DNA of 64,000 nt from Whitmania pigra. Its lineage: Eukaryota > Annelida > Clitellata > Hirudinida > Haemopidae. Positions 49,441 through 60,800 of the stretch are shown piece after piece. The notes under the pieces were generated by a model. It did no database searches. It was not told the origin of the DNA and saw only the letters and a list, made by a program, of their open reading frames with translations. The translations under genes and the position numbers were made by a program. Every line of letters begins with the position of its first letter. Position 1 is the stretch's first letter. The stretch is from positions 1,780,501 through 1,844,500 of the forward strand of contig JAJTWR010000159.1 in NCBI GenBank assembly GCA_021613335.1, in the 5' to 3' direction.

Positions 49441-49844
49441 TCTTAGTCAAAAGACATGTTAACAAATAAGTTTTTTGATCGCTACGGATAATAGGTAGTA
49501 CGGATGGTAGGAAATTTTTTTTTAAATTTTTTGTCTTAGATTTATGGGTTTTTACTTACACTTTTATCCAGAATTTTTTAAAAATTTATCTTTACTTTCG
49601 GGGGGGGGCGATGGCTGAGCTCCGAGGGGGATTCTATCTAAAATATGCAATAATTTGAAAATATTACTTGCTTTCTCAGAAATCGCTCCAGAAAAAACGA
49701 TAAAGTACCTGGTCAAAAAATACTACAAATATTTTCTTAATATTTTCTTTATGAAGGTAATTTAAATTCTTGATGCATAAATTTATTGTATAGCTTGTGC
49801 AACCAAGTTATGATAGAAAGTGCTAATTTTGAACAGATGAGCAA

Positions 49845-52286
49845 ATGCGATCGTGCTGTGGAAATGGTTTTCCTCTTGAACTTGTACCTGAAAGCAAGTA
49901 CAGAAGATTGAACCTGGGAGACGAATTTGGTACAATGAAGTATGCAAATTACTTCTATTTAATAACGTTTTGCTAATATCAGTTATTTATTTTTCTTTTC
50001 ATTAATTTAAAATTAATTTGAATTTTGACAGAACAGTTCTAGAACTAATCGAACCTACTTCTTGGGAACGTTGTCTAAAAGTTCTAAAAGTATCCCTGAA
50101 TAGTCACAAAGAGGCACTTATGAGTCAACTCATGCCATTTGATCTGGATGAAATAGTAACGATGGGCGATTTCCTAGAAAATGATACATATTGTAATGTT
50201 TATTATAAATTAAATTGTAAATAAATTTAAAGAATTTTATTAATTATTTATTTTAGATATGGTTGCATTACTTCTACTAGCAACTCTTCCAGAGGTTTAT
50301 AAAACAGAAAAAACGAACGAATTTAGAAAGGCTTCGTGGTTGTCTGAACAAGGTAAACAAGATTTATGATTTACTGATATTTTTAAGGTGTAAATTAAAA
50401 TCTACGTCTAATAGTGTATTTAATATTTGTAATACAATTTTCTATTCCTCCATTAATCGTGGATATTTTTATAGCTTCTGTCATGCTGGAGACTATAAGC
50501 AGCCATAGTTGTATGAGTTACGACAATAATCTCAGAGATTATATAGCAACCTTTAAAAATGAAAAGGTCAGTTAACATTCATGAAGCCATGTCGTTGGCG
50601 GCGTTTAACTTTCAGCTTACAATTAGTGGCATCATTTTAGGGCTCGGTGGAAATATTCTCTTTCATTTGTTTCCCGAAAATAATATAATATCCCTGCTCA
50701 CAATGCCTATATGTTTTTATTATTAAAACAAAAATCGTTAATTAATACGTTTAATTCCTGGCATGCAAATTAGCTCAGAGGGCCTGCTAACGATGGTAAA
50801 AGCAAAAGTCGTTACGTGTCGTTTTCGTAACCCAATTAGCACCGCCACAAAGCGAACCTTGGATGCGGCGCTATACAAATGGTTGAGCTCCTGACGCAAC
50901 ACGCTTATGGCGCTATATAAATGAATTTAATAATAATTATTATTTTTGTTATTATTATTATTAATCGTATTAATTATTATTATTTCTATTATTATAATCT
51001 TTAAAATAAAAAATTAAATTAAAAATATTTCGACATTAATTCACGATCCTGAATGTCCGGTTTGTTTTATAGAAACGTTACAACTCACAGTTTACACGGC
51101 TTCTATTCCACTGCGTGAACAGAAAGATTGGTATGACATTTATCAGCACTCATCTGTTCAAATATTTCTCGTCAGCGCAAGACGAGGATGAAAGATCTCA
51201 AAGGATTGATGATTTTATCAGGGGAGCTACGTTAACATGTTTCCAAATTGATCCACGTTTACTTACATTCGATGATACATTCAGACACATAATAAAGTAT
51301 ATATTATATTAGAAATGTTAATAATTTGAGTTTATCATAACTAATCATGGTTGCGAAGTTTGACTTTAAAATCTGCTTTTATTTAAAGATAATCAAGAAC
51401 TACCCGTCCAGCACCATGAAAAAATTGGAAAGGCATTGCGGTTTCAACATCGGCTCATTCTTATCGAAAGACATCGTTTGCTCGACTTATCTGGCTTTTA
51501 AAGAAGAAACTATTAAATTAGTTGAAAAATACTTCCAAAAATGTAACATTTCTGAATTTAATGTAAAATCGGAAAATAACTTTGGTGTGGAGCTTACTCT
51601 GTATCACGAATTCGTGGGTGGTCTGATGTTATTGGACGCATTACATTTTTCCTGGATGAAGCTGGAGAATGTAACTGAGGTAACGAAACAATTACTAAAA
51701 TATTTTTTTTATTTTGAATATTTATTCACTTTTTCGTTTCTCAGATTGACAATATTCATCCTGGTTATTTGGCCAAGATATTTCTACCACATGATTCCCC
51801 AGTAATGAAAAGCATTAATGAAATCATAACTGCCACTACAAAAACAGGACGAGCTGATTGGTGGATCCAAGCAGTGTTGAAGAAATGGTGAGATGATATG
51901 TTATCAAACTTATTATTAAATAATTAGCAAATTATTAATTAATTGGTAAAAATTATTAATTAATTATAAATAATTTACATTATCTTGAAATTATTTGAAA
52001 TTATCATTTTCCTTCAGTCCTTTCCTAATACTATCACATGATAATAAATCCCAGATGGAGGATCTAATCAAGCTATTGATAAGTAGAAACATTGACGAGG
52101 TGAGTTTTCAAATACAAATAATATCAATTTCTCTGCAGTTAAATCGCAATAAAAAGCATTTCTCTTTAGGCAACAGAATGCCTCCTGCACAGTGTCATAA
52201 ACACAAATCCTGAAATACCTGAATTAGAAGAATACTTACGTCAGCAAGGGCAATATTTTCAAACTGTACAAACGCCCCTGCTGTGA
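49845..52286 (+). CDS. Uncharacterised helical protein, nine exons
   Basis: Family not recognised. Exons 49845-49939, 50032-50192, 50257-50352, 50475-50566, 51073-51296, about 51389-51679, 51745-51887, 52018-52099 and 52170-52286 have coding composition and strong splice signals. All joins are in phase except the one into the exon at 51389, which I could not close with a canonical acceptor. The product is about 430 residues, starting MRSCCGNGFPLELVPESKYR and ending YFQTVQTPLL. It is rich in predicted amphipathic helices (TVLELIEPTSWERCLKVLKV, YMVALLLLATLPEV). There is no signal peptide or membrane segment, and no catalytic motif was seen. A SINE interrupts the intron before 51073. It may be an alpha-solenoid-type scaffold. 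Confidence 0.65.
50766..50927 (+). repeat. tRNA-derived SINE, copy C
   Basis: Starts AAATTAGCTCAGAGGGCCTG (A box) and has GTTTTCGTAACCCAAT (B box). The tail again holds two GGCGCTATA(C/T)AAATG motifs about 40 bases apart, then an ATT-rich run. It lies in an intron of the 49.8-52.3 kb gene. Confidence 0.82.
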
Positions 52287-52361
52287 CGTTGCATTACAGT
52301 ACGGACGCTTTTCATATAAAAGGAGTGGATAGTCGTTGTTATGCAACGGACTATAATCAAA

Positions 52362-52380
52362 TAAATAAATAAATAAATAA
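52362..52380. repeat. (AAAT)n microsatellite
   Basis: Five AAAT units directly downstream of the 49.8-52.3 kb gene; the AATAAA they create could also serve as its polyadenylation signal. Confidence 0.7.
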
Positions 52381-52579
52381 GTTGATACTTAGGGAGTTGG
52401 TTACGCAGCGTGTCTCTCGAGTAGCGATTTTTTTGTAATACGTTGAGTTATCAGTAGTGTTGCTCGCGGGGTTTATTTCATTTTTTCGAAATAAAGCAAA
52501 GTTCTGTTTTTCTACAAAGTTGAATCTGATACGAAAGACCTAACAACAATATCCTCAACAAGTACAAGCTGTCCAATTA

Positions 52580-52880
52580 TTGGCTTATTTAAGTTAGACA
52601 TTTCAAACTTGCTTTCTTTTGAGCAGTTGTAGAGAAGCTATGTAGTGCTAGCTATTTTGTTAGACATCAATTTCTTGATTTGGCTGGGTCTTTCAACGGA
52701 GGATGTTGGTGTAATGCTATTTGTTTAAAATAAGGACGCCTCTGCTTGTCCTGGCTACTCCTCTCGTCTGACTCGGTATTGCAGAACAACCGGGAACAGT
52801 TTTCAAATTGAGCGGGGAGTCTTGCTCCGTCCAAATAATCTCGTTATTTAATAACCATTAATATATTTACCTACTATCTA
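52580..52880 (+). repeat. Dispersed LTR-like repeat, copy 3 (longest)
   Basis: About 300 bases shared with 47.24 and (reverse) 14.8 kb. Features that suggest a solo LTR are the internal AAAATAAGGAC polyadenylation-like motif, a conserved GTCCAAATAATCTCGTTATT terminus and no coding content. No boundary inverted TG/CA or target duplication was proved. Confidence 0.7.
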
Positions 52881-53276
52881 CTTGCTTTATTTTGAACGAA
52901 ATCGTTCGATCCCGTTGTCATAGAGGTCAGCGGAGGATATACAGATGGGAATCTGGGTCAACACTGCTTGAACGTTTACCCATATTTTGATATTTTTGGG
53001 AGAAAGTGAATCTTGTCTGCAATGAGGGGATAATTTTTCTTTCGGAGCCAGGCCTGAGTTACGGTCCCCTCGTTCTGGATGGTGAATAGCATTTGATTTG
53101 GGAAAACTTAAATTCATTTGAATATATTTGAGTCTATAATTACGATATGTAATGCTGGGAAATGTTGGCAGGTATGTTGTTACAAACGCGGAACTGCACA
53201 TTGTCAGAGAGGAAATGCTTTAAAGAAATGCACCCTTAACATATATTCAGTGGACGGTTTTAATAAAGCAAAATAT

Positions 53277-53973
53277 TTAGCTTCTGATTTTAATGAGATT
53301 GATCTGTTTGATCTGTATTTCGACGTGGCTGGTCAATTTTTTGATAGGATAAGACTGAACCGCTTCATCCACCATTTCAGCATTTGGGGCTCTGATGAAA
53401 GCATGCGTCTAAAAAGAGAGCAGTTTTAGTTGTAATCTTCGAAATTATTTTGTATTGATCATGATTTTATGATAACCTCATTGCTGGCCAAAACCTTGTA
53501 AACGTCAGAAAACATGGGTGCCTTATTTCTTGATTTAAGTAAAAATATAACGTGGTCTTTCAAAATGTCCATCATTTTTCCTGTTGAAATATCTTGTTAT
53601 ATACATATTATGTACTATGATTTAAAAAATAATGTATCTGAGACTTTTGTGTTAATCTCTGCTTAATCATTGATTATTGAAGGCATTGTAACAATAAGCG
53701 AATGTTTTGTCAGTTACCTTGTCCATCCCAGGACAAGACAATCCAAAATAAGAGTCCGGAACTTTCTTCTAAGATAGCCTTCCTTGTATCCGATTTTACA
53801 TTCTTGTCTATTATTTTGCTATCGATTTTAAACACGGTATCAGCAAAGGACTCGAGAGTTCTAAGCAGTGTACATTTTGTGTTGGTGAGTTCGCCGTAAG
53901 CTGTCGACTGCAAAAGAGTAGCAGCCTCGGGATCGCCACCAATTACTGCGACTATACGATTTTCTCCGGAAAC
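53277..53973 (-). CDS. Uncharacterised gene, 3' exons only
   Basis: Three exons join perfectly in phase: 53718-53973, 53495-53580 and 53277-53408 (stop at 53277-53279). Together they encode about 157 residues: SGENRIVAVIGGDPEAATLL, then TLESFADTVFKIDSKIID, SSGLLFWIVLSWDGQ, GKMMDILKDHVIFLLKSRNK, FIRAPNAEMVDEAVQSYP and a C-terminus KINLIKIRS-like (actual QINLIKIRS). The family is not recognised. Exons upstream of 53973 were not found. The open frame at 54596-54802 on the same strand could belong but does not join convincingly. It may be the tail of a larger gene or a decayed copy. Confidence 0.55.
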
Positions 53974-56459
53974 CTTAAAATATTATAAATAAATTGACAT
54001 TACATTTCAGAGAACGAAATATTTGTAGTAAAATCACGCATCATTAACTAGTCAGTCTATTTAGACCACCAAATTGGATGCCCTATTACTCTCCAGTCAT
54101 TTGTCTAAACACATTTTGGAATTTGATGATAACTTATGATGTTAGTATGATTTTTATTACATCTATAAAAAAAAGTAGTTAGTATTTAATGATAAAATAA
54201 ATTGAATAAAAAATAAACCTAACAAGTTGGGGTTTAACGGGTGCTGAACTATATAACGAAGCAGACCTTATAACGAATAACGAATTAGATTTTATAACGA
54301 ATTCTTAAACTCGTTACGTGATACAACTGTTTCGTTATGTGGTCTAGGATTCGTAAAATCGGTGGATTTCTGAATACTGGATTAAGGAATCAACCGGTGA
54401 CCTCGGCTTTTTTGGTGAACCCTGCTCCGGCAAATTTTGGTCGGGGAATGTCGTAAATCGTGTATAAGAAATTTCGACATTTTTTAAAATGCGAACGCCT
54501 ATTCCATATCTGAATCCAAGTTATCATAAAATCTCTCATTTGATGGAATAAAATCATCAGGTGTTAGCTCTTGAAATAGGCTGAGATTTGAACTCCTAAC
54601 GGAGTCGCACCAAGGCCAAATTCGTAATTACTCGTCTACCGACGCCTGGTATTAATAAATCATGATAACTCATCATAATAAACAAAATTGTCCGATACTT
54701 GAGGCACTCTTGTGGAATAATCCCGCTGCTCTTAAAATACTTACACTTAAGAAACTCTAATGTTTCTACATTCTTTGGCAAACATCTCACCATGAATGCC
54801 ATTTAGAACTGCTTCCGCTATCACTTTGGCTGGCAGGTGGGCAATCCATCAACTTCAGGGTTGCTACTCTGCTAGCAGCTCGTTAGGAAAAAGGAAATGA
54901 TCATCCGAGACACCTACAGTTTCTTTTATACTTGTTCCATCTCTGCCTTCTCAGATACATGTCGTTTCAGCTTTTTCCAAGGGGCAAACCCCTCGGGAAA
55001 CTTTAAGAGGTGACTTTTTCCTTCTATCTTCAAGCGACTCAAAATACTGAATTTCTCTTAAGACTTTGATTAAGATTGATAACCAAAGATAGTTGATGAA
55101 GGAATAGTAAACACAAGTTTTATATAAGCAAATTTTTGAAATGATGGAATTTCAGCCAAACAACTGCATTCATCAATGAATTTGCCTGCTAGCATTGCAA
55201 ATAGTTTTAAGAAGCTGAAGAAAAGCAGAAAAGTACGTTGTTAATGCATTAGAAAGTTTTATATCTAAACATGTATTTTGTACCCCGGCTCCGGCTAACC
55301 CCTGCATCTGAACCACGGCCCCGGCTAAAAAAGTGACACGGTCGATTCCTAACTGGCTTTCTGAATTGAACGCACACAATTACGATCACAGCCATCGAGA
55401 AGGGGGGCTATCCCTATAGGGGCATGACAATTTAAGGGACTCGCCCAGGCTTTAAAATATTAAACCGTTACCTAGGTTTTGCTTTTCAAAACTGATACGA
55501 CATGGGACAGCCTGGCTGCTCTGCTCAGAGGCCCAAAATTTAATTACCAAAATAATAGCAAAAAGTGTATGCAATGAATATGCGACGCGAATGTGTTTCT
55601 AGCAATGTTCAGCGATGTCAATGACTCTCGATATGGTTTTAATTAGTGAAAACTTAAAGCCTGTTCAAGAAAATGTAAACAAACGTATTACTTTAAAACA
55701 ATAAATGAGTTTTCCCCCGCTTTCTTCTGTTCCTTCTTTTAATTTTTTGCTCGATCCTTCGATGACATCCTGCAAATAGGCACAAGGTTTAATGTTCAGT
55801 TCAACTAGTGTCCAATTGTCTGGAGTTTTTGATGCCATTTTTTAGATTTTTTTTAAAGTTTTTAATTTTGTTTTGTTATTCGAACATTGTGGCTTAGCGT
55901 TAATAAAATGACGTGATGTCAAATGATATTTTTTGTTGCTTTTTGAAAAGCAATTTATTTATAAACTATTTTGTAAAGAAGTTGACGCAACTTAACTCAA
56001 CTCAATTTAACTTAATTTGTAATTTGAATTTCGTTAATGATTTTAAAATGCGGTGATGTCCTGGCCATCAAAAATTCAATTCTTGCTTTGTAGTGTTGCT
56101 TTGACAAATGAAACATCCCCAAGCACATTTTTTAAGAGAAATATTTAAAGATATGCAGTGTTTGTCATTGGAATAAGACAATCTCGTTTTTGAGCGTAAT
56201 TTTGTTATTATGCATCGTATTTATACAAAAGTATATAATTTCATTAGTTATAGCCTATAACTTATAGGGAAATATTAATGTTATTGAGATAGAAAATTTT
56301 TACATTTTAAGCAAAAAAAACCGAAAATAATCTTAAACATTGAAAAGAATCTATCATGTGGCAGCCACAATCTTTATTTATCAGATCAAACAAACTTTTA
56401 AATTATTACATAAGTAAGGTTAATGATGTTACTTTTGAAATTTATTTATAATTGTCTTC

Positions 56460-56840
56460 TGAACTCGATTGTTTTCAAAAGTTTACTGTTGAAGGATTTC
56501 AGACTCTGCATTCCAGCTCTTTCCATTCCTCTTTCAGAGCTTTTTCCAGTGTCTTGCTGTTAAAATATTGCACGACATTGCAATAAACTTGCTAGCAAGT
56601 AATTCCCACACATTTTTGATCGGACTTAAGCCTGAGCGAGCAGGGCACTTTCAAACCTTGATGTTCCTCTAATGGAAGAACAGCTTTACAATTTTGGAGA
56701 TTATTACCTTGCTGAAAAATAACTTTTTCGACTTTAACCCCAACCCTCCTCGGGTGAGCCACTGATTCCAATGGGTCTAAGTCTTCAGTTTGAAAATTTT
56801 TGGTGGGCTGGTAATTCAAATGATTGTTGAACGACGACAA
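56460..56840 (-). pseudogene. Tc1/mariner transposase remnant
   Basis: The minus strand reads KVIFQQGNNLQNCKAV, then LEEHQGLKV, then (after a break) LKSDQKCVG and CNVVQYFNSKTLEKALKEEW. These follow the Tc1 pattern FQQDNDPKH...WL...SPDLNPIENVW...LEKAI. The second catalytic Asp of the DDE triad is replaced (QQG for QQD), and stops interrupt the frame. A dead fragment. Confidence 0.7.
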
Positions 56841-56883
56841 TTTATTACTAAATTGTAAGGCGTCATGTGCTTAGCTTTTAGAG

Positions 56884-57488
56884 TAGCGGTTCTCAACCTG
56901 TGGGTCGCGACCCTCTTTTTGGGTCACCTGGCTTTTTGTCAGGGTCACCTAAAACACCGAGAATTTAATATTTTTTAAATATATTTTTTGAGCCATTTGC
57001 TCAATTGTATATTGATGAGCATTTTGAAGCACATTTCATCAGTCCACATGTCGCGGTTATCGAGTAAAAGGACTTGCTATGCAATTCAATACTGGAAGGT
57101 CTTCCGCCTAACGTCTCTCGAAATATTTAAAGCACATATGTTGTTCCATAATTTTAAAAGCTAACAAAGCACACATATTTCGAAACTAGAAATCTTGATG
57201 AACATTTGGATGCACCTTTCATCGGTCGAGATGTCACGGCTAGTGAGTAAGAAGACTTAAAGGAATTCCACAAATTCCTATTAATTAAAAAAAAAGAAAA
57301 TCTTCCTACAATTGATACATGAACATTTTTGAAAAGCGTATGAAACGTAGTTTCCAATTATTATAATTTGAAACTTCACAATAGAAATTAAATTTGAGTG
57401 TCTGCTAACTCCAGCTACATCAGAGACTAGGCTTTTGCCATTATGTAAGTGTCTGCTGGCTTGTCACTAGACAAGGGAGAACCGCTGG
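56884..57488. mobile_element. SPIN-like hAT element with 8 bp target-site duplication
   Basis: The left end TAGCGGTTCTCAACCTGTGG, followed by GTCGCGACCC, matches the known SPIN (Space Invaders) hAT terminus CAGYGGTTCTCAACC except for the first base. The right end in reverse is CAGCGGTTCTCCC. Both flanks are TTTTAGAG (56876-56883 and 57489-57496), a perfect 8 bp duplication resembling the SPIN/hAT target NTCTAGAN. It is about 605 bp long and has only a decayed transposase-like frame inside. Confidence 0.85.
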
Positions 57489-57879
57489 TTTTAGAGGAAC
57501 CAAAGCTAGAAGAACAAAGTACACATTAACATTCGTTATATTTCCATCAAATTTTTTATGTTTTATTTTTATATTTTAAGTTAATCAGTAATTTTGCAAA
57601 ATTGAAATAAAATGTTTTATATATTTAAAGTGATTAAATTAAAAATGTTTTAGAAGTAAGAAATTTTAGTACAGTTTTATTTAATAAATATCTGATAATA
57701 TGTGAATATAAATTTTAACTTATTTTGTAAAACAAATGGAATGAGATAAAAAGAAGTTATGCTTGTTTTGCATAGCCCCAACTTTTAAATTTCAATTCCA
57801 AAATAAATCGGGACATTTACCGGTGCTGTCGTCTCATCGTCCTGGTGTAGTTGTTCAGTTGAGTTTCTTCGAATCTAAC

Positions 57880-60800
57880 ATGCTCCCGTTTAAAAGTCTC
57901 AACATGCTTGGCTTAAGAGTTGCCCAACAAACTTCGAGAAGATTTTTGACCTCTCCCCTTTCAAAAGCATGCTTGCAAGGCAAAGGTAACAACGATCATA
58001 TATTTGTAGAGGTCTTTTAGATTAATTAATTTTATTTAAATTGATGTCATGTAAGTCTTTTTTTAATATTTTTTATCCATTAATAATCATCTGGAACAAA
58101 ATGACAGAAATGAGAAATTGCTAATGTTTAAAGTTTATTTTAAACATTCGTAAAAAAAAACCAGTGAGCATTGAAAAAAAGCTTTGAATGATCAAAAAAC
58201 AAATATTTGTTAAATTTATATATTTACAATTTTTCTTGAAAGGTATTTTTAAAGCTGATCTCAGTATATCATTTTGCAGTCAAAAATTAGTGGTTTTATA
58301 TTATGATCAGATTAGAATTACGAATTTATTGGTCTTTAGCTATGTTTAAATTTGGTCAAATAGATAAAATTAAATTGACATGATGTCAGTGACATAACGC
58401 AAACTTTTCTTTAGGTTCCAGGATTAATTCCATAAATGGGACTCACTTTAATGCTAAGGTCCACACTGCAGCAGGCAAACAAAAATCTAAAGCTTGGTAT
58501 TTTATCATCGGATCCTCCTTGGTGATCGGAACTGGTTTTGTTGCCTCTAAAGTTTGTAACTGCTTTCTTGAAATTACTGATATTTAATTATAATATGATG
58601 TCATGACCTGTTCACATGTTCTATTTGATAATAGTTGTTCAAAGACGAGCAAATAGATATTAAAAAAAATTCCAAAAAAGAGGCAAAGAAAGAAGAAAAG
58701 AAACCAATCTTCTTGGGTAAAGAAAGGCATTTTTATTTCATGTTTTTCATGGGAATGTTTTGCTTACATGTTATCTGCAATTTAGATTTACCAAAAGAAG
58801 TTCCCTACTTGATAATTGGTGCTGGAACTGCAGCTTACAGTGCAAGCAGATCCATCAAGGCCCTGGATCAAGATGCAAAGGTTGTTATGGAAACTGATTG
58901 CTAAAAAATGCTTTCAATATTAAACTCTTTAGTGGATTTGGAAATGAAAAGTTGCCGCTACTGCCCTTTTAGATGTTTCAATAAATAGGACCACAATATC
59001 TTACCTGTTTTATCAGATATTTGAACTTTTAGAAATTATTGCCATTTTTCTTTGCCATGCAATTCAGTTCTTTATTTTTTGTTTTAAAATGTAAATAATT
59101 CTTATGAGTTCATATAAAAATGTTTGTTTTAAATCGTGAAGATTCTGATGGTTGGAGATGAGATGTATTTTCCTTACATGAGGCCACCTCTGTCCAAAGA
59201 ATTGTGGTACACTGATGACAATGAAAAAGTTAAGAATTTAGTTTTCAAATCATATTCAGGAAAGGACAGGACGTGAGTTTCGAAGGTGTTTCCTTTTAAA
59301 ATAAGGTTATTTAATGACTGGAGTGGTTTCTGATATTCCTAGGGTATTTTTCGAGAAGGAAGATTATTTCTGTGCAGCAAAAGATCTTGAAAACTCGGAG
59401 CATGGTGGAATTGCTGTAGCACTTGGCTTGAGGGTAACATTATGTTTCAGAATATTTAAACACAAATTGATTTTTGTAATTTTTTTTTCTGAGTCACTCG
59501 TAAACACTTTAACAATCAGGCCTCAAAAATCGACGTTGAGAATCAAATCGTTCACTTCACAAATGGCCAGTCCATTGCATACAAAAAGTGTTTGATAGCA
59601 ACAGGTACATGATTGTGTTTAATTAGACTTAACTATCGTTTAGACCCCATTCCTTTTCCTAGGCGGCACACCAAAGAATCTCACAGTTTTCAAGAATGTG
59701 GATGATGAAGTATCGGAGAGGTTGACATTATTTAGAAATGTAAGGATGTCAGCCATGTTTTTATTTAATATTGATCTAACGAAGCTGTTATTCCTGTAGT
59801 TGTTTTATTTTATTGGTTATTCATATTCATGAGTTGTATTAATTACGAGTGTTACTTCAGATCGAAGACTTTAAGAAGTTAAATCAGCTTACCAACAAAG
59901 TGAAGAATGTTGTAATCATCGGAGGTGGATTCATGGGAAGCGAACTTGCTTGTGCCTTGGGAAACAAAGGTACTGCAATGTTGGATCGATGTTCCTTAAG
60001 CATAGAAATACACAGGGTGATGGGAAAATAACTCCCTATTTTACATAAATTAGGGCATGTACAAATTAGAAGGCTACTATGCAGTGATTATTTGCAAAGT
60101 TTTTATTGTCTTTGTTGTAATCTTGAGCTCACAGTAATCTTGGTTAGGATTTTTATAATCATTAGTGATTATTGATACTGTTAGCAGCATGACTTCCAGT
60201 ACTACAAATTGCACATTTTTATTTTTTAGCTTCTGAATTGAAAACATTGAAAGTGACTCAGATATTTCCTGAATCAGGTGAAATCTTTTATTGAGATCAG
60301 TTAGTTTATTCTGATGCATTTAATATGTTCAAATATATAGGCAACATGGGACAAGTGCTCCCTGAATTCCTGAGTAAATTTGCCAGTGAAAAAGTCAAAG
60401 AGGGTTTGTAGTGACAGTACCATCAGATTGTCTTTTCTATTGATTTCATATGTAAAAGAATGCTATTAAAAGATGCTCTAATTGAATGCAATGTCTCACT
60501 TAATTCAACAGAAGGTGCACAAGTTTTGGCAGGAAAGCATGTGACCAACGTGAAATATGACAAGAGGAACAAATGCGTACTTTTGGGACTGGATGACGGA
60601 AACGAGGTGAAATGCTGTTTTTGATTTTGTTGATGATAAGTGAGGTTTTGAAAGTGTAGGCAGAAAATATATTTATTGTTTCTAGTAAAATTATTATTTA
60701 GTTAATTATTCAATTAATAATTCTTGCACGTTTAACTAAAGATTCCAACTTCACATTTAATCATTTGTAATGATCTGTTGTAGGTAACAGCAGATCATGT

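Larger units (their letters stand above)
53974..57879. other. Transposon graveyard upstream of AIFM1
   Basis: About 3.9 kb without a confident gene. It holds a repeated TTATAACGAAT motif (54255-54310), CCCCGGCTCCGGCTAAC-type repeats at 55285-55325, a mariner remnant (56.46-56.84 kb) and a SPIN-like hAT element (56884-57488). The stretch just before 57880 is the AIFM1 5' flank. Confidence 0.55.

Noticed and set aside
52887..53429. Open frames on both strands (52887-53201 minus, 53118-53429 plus)
   Set aside because: The plus frame is antisense to a well-spliced minus-strand exon (53277-53408); the minus frame at 52887-53201 has no motif or splice partner.
57763..57879. Longer AIFM1 start at 57763
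   Set aside because: The region upstream of 57880 lacks family resemblance, while the ATG at 57880 gives a compact mitochondrial presequence.
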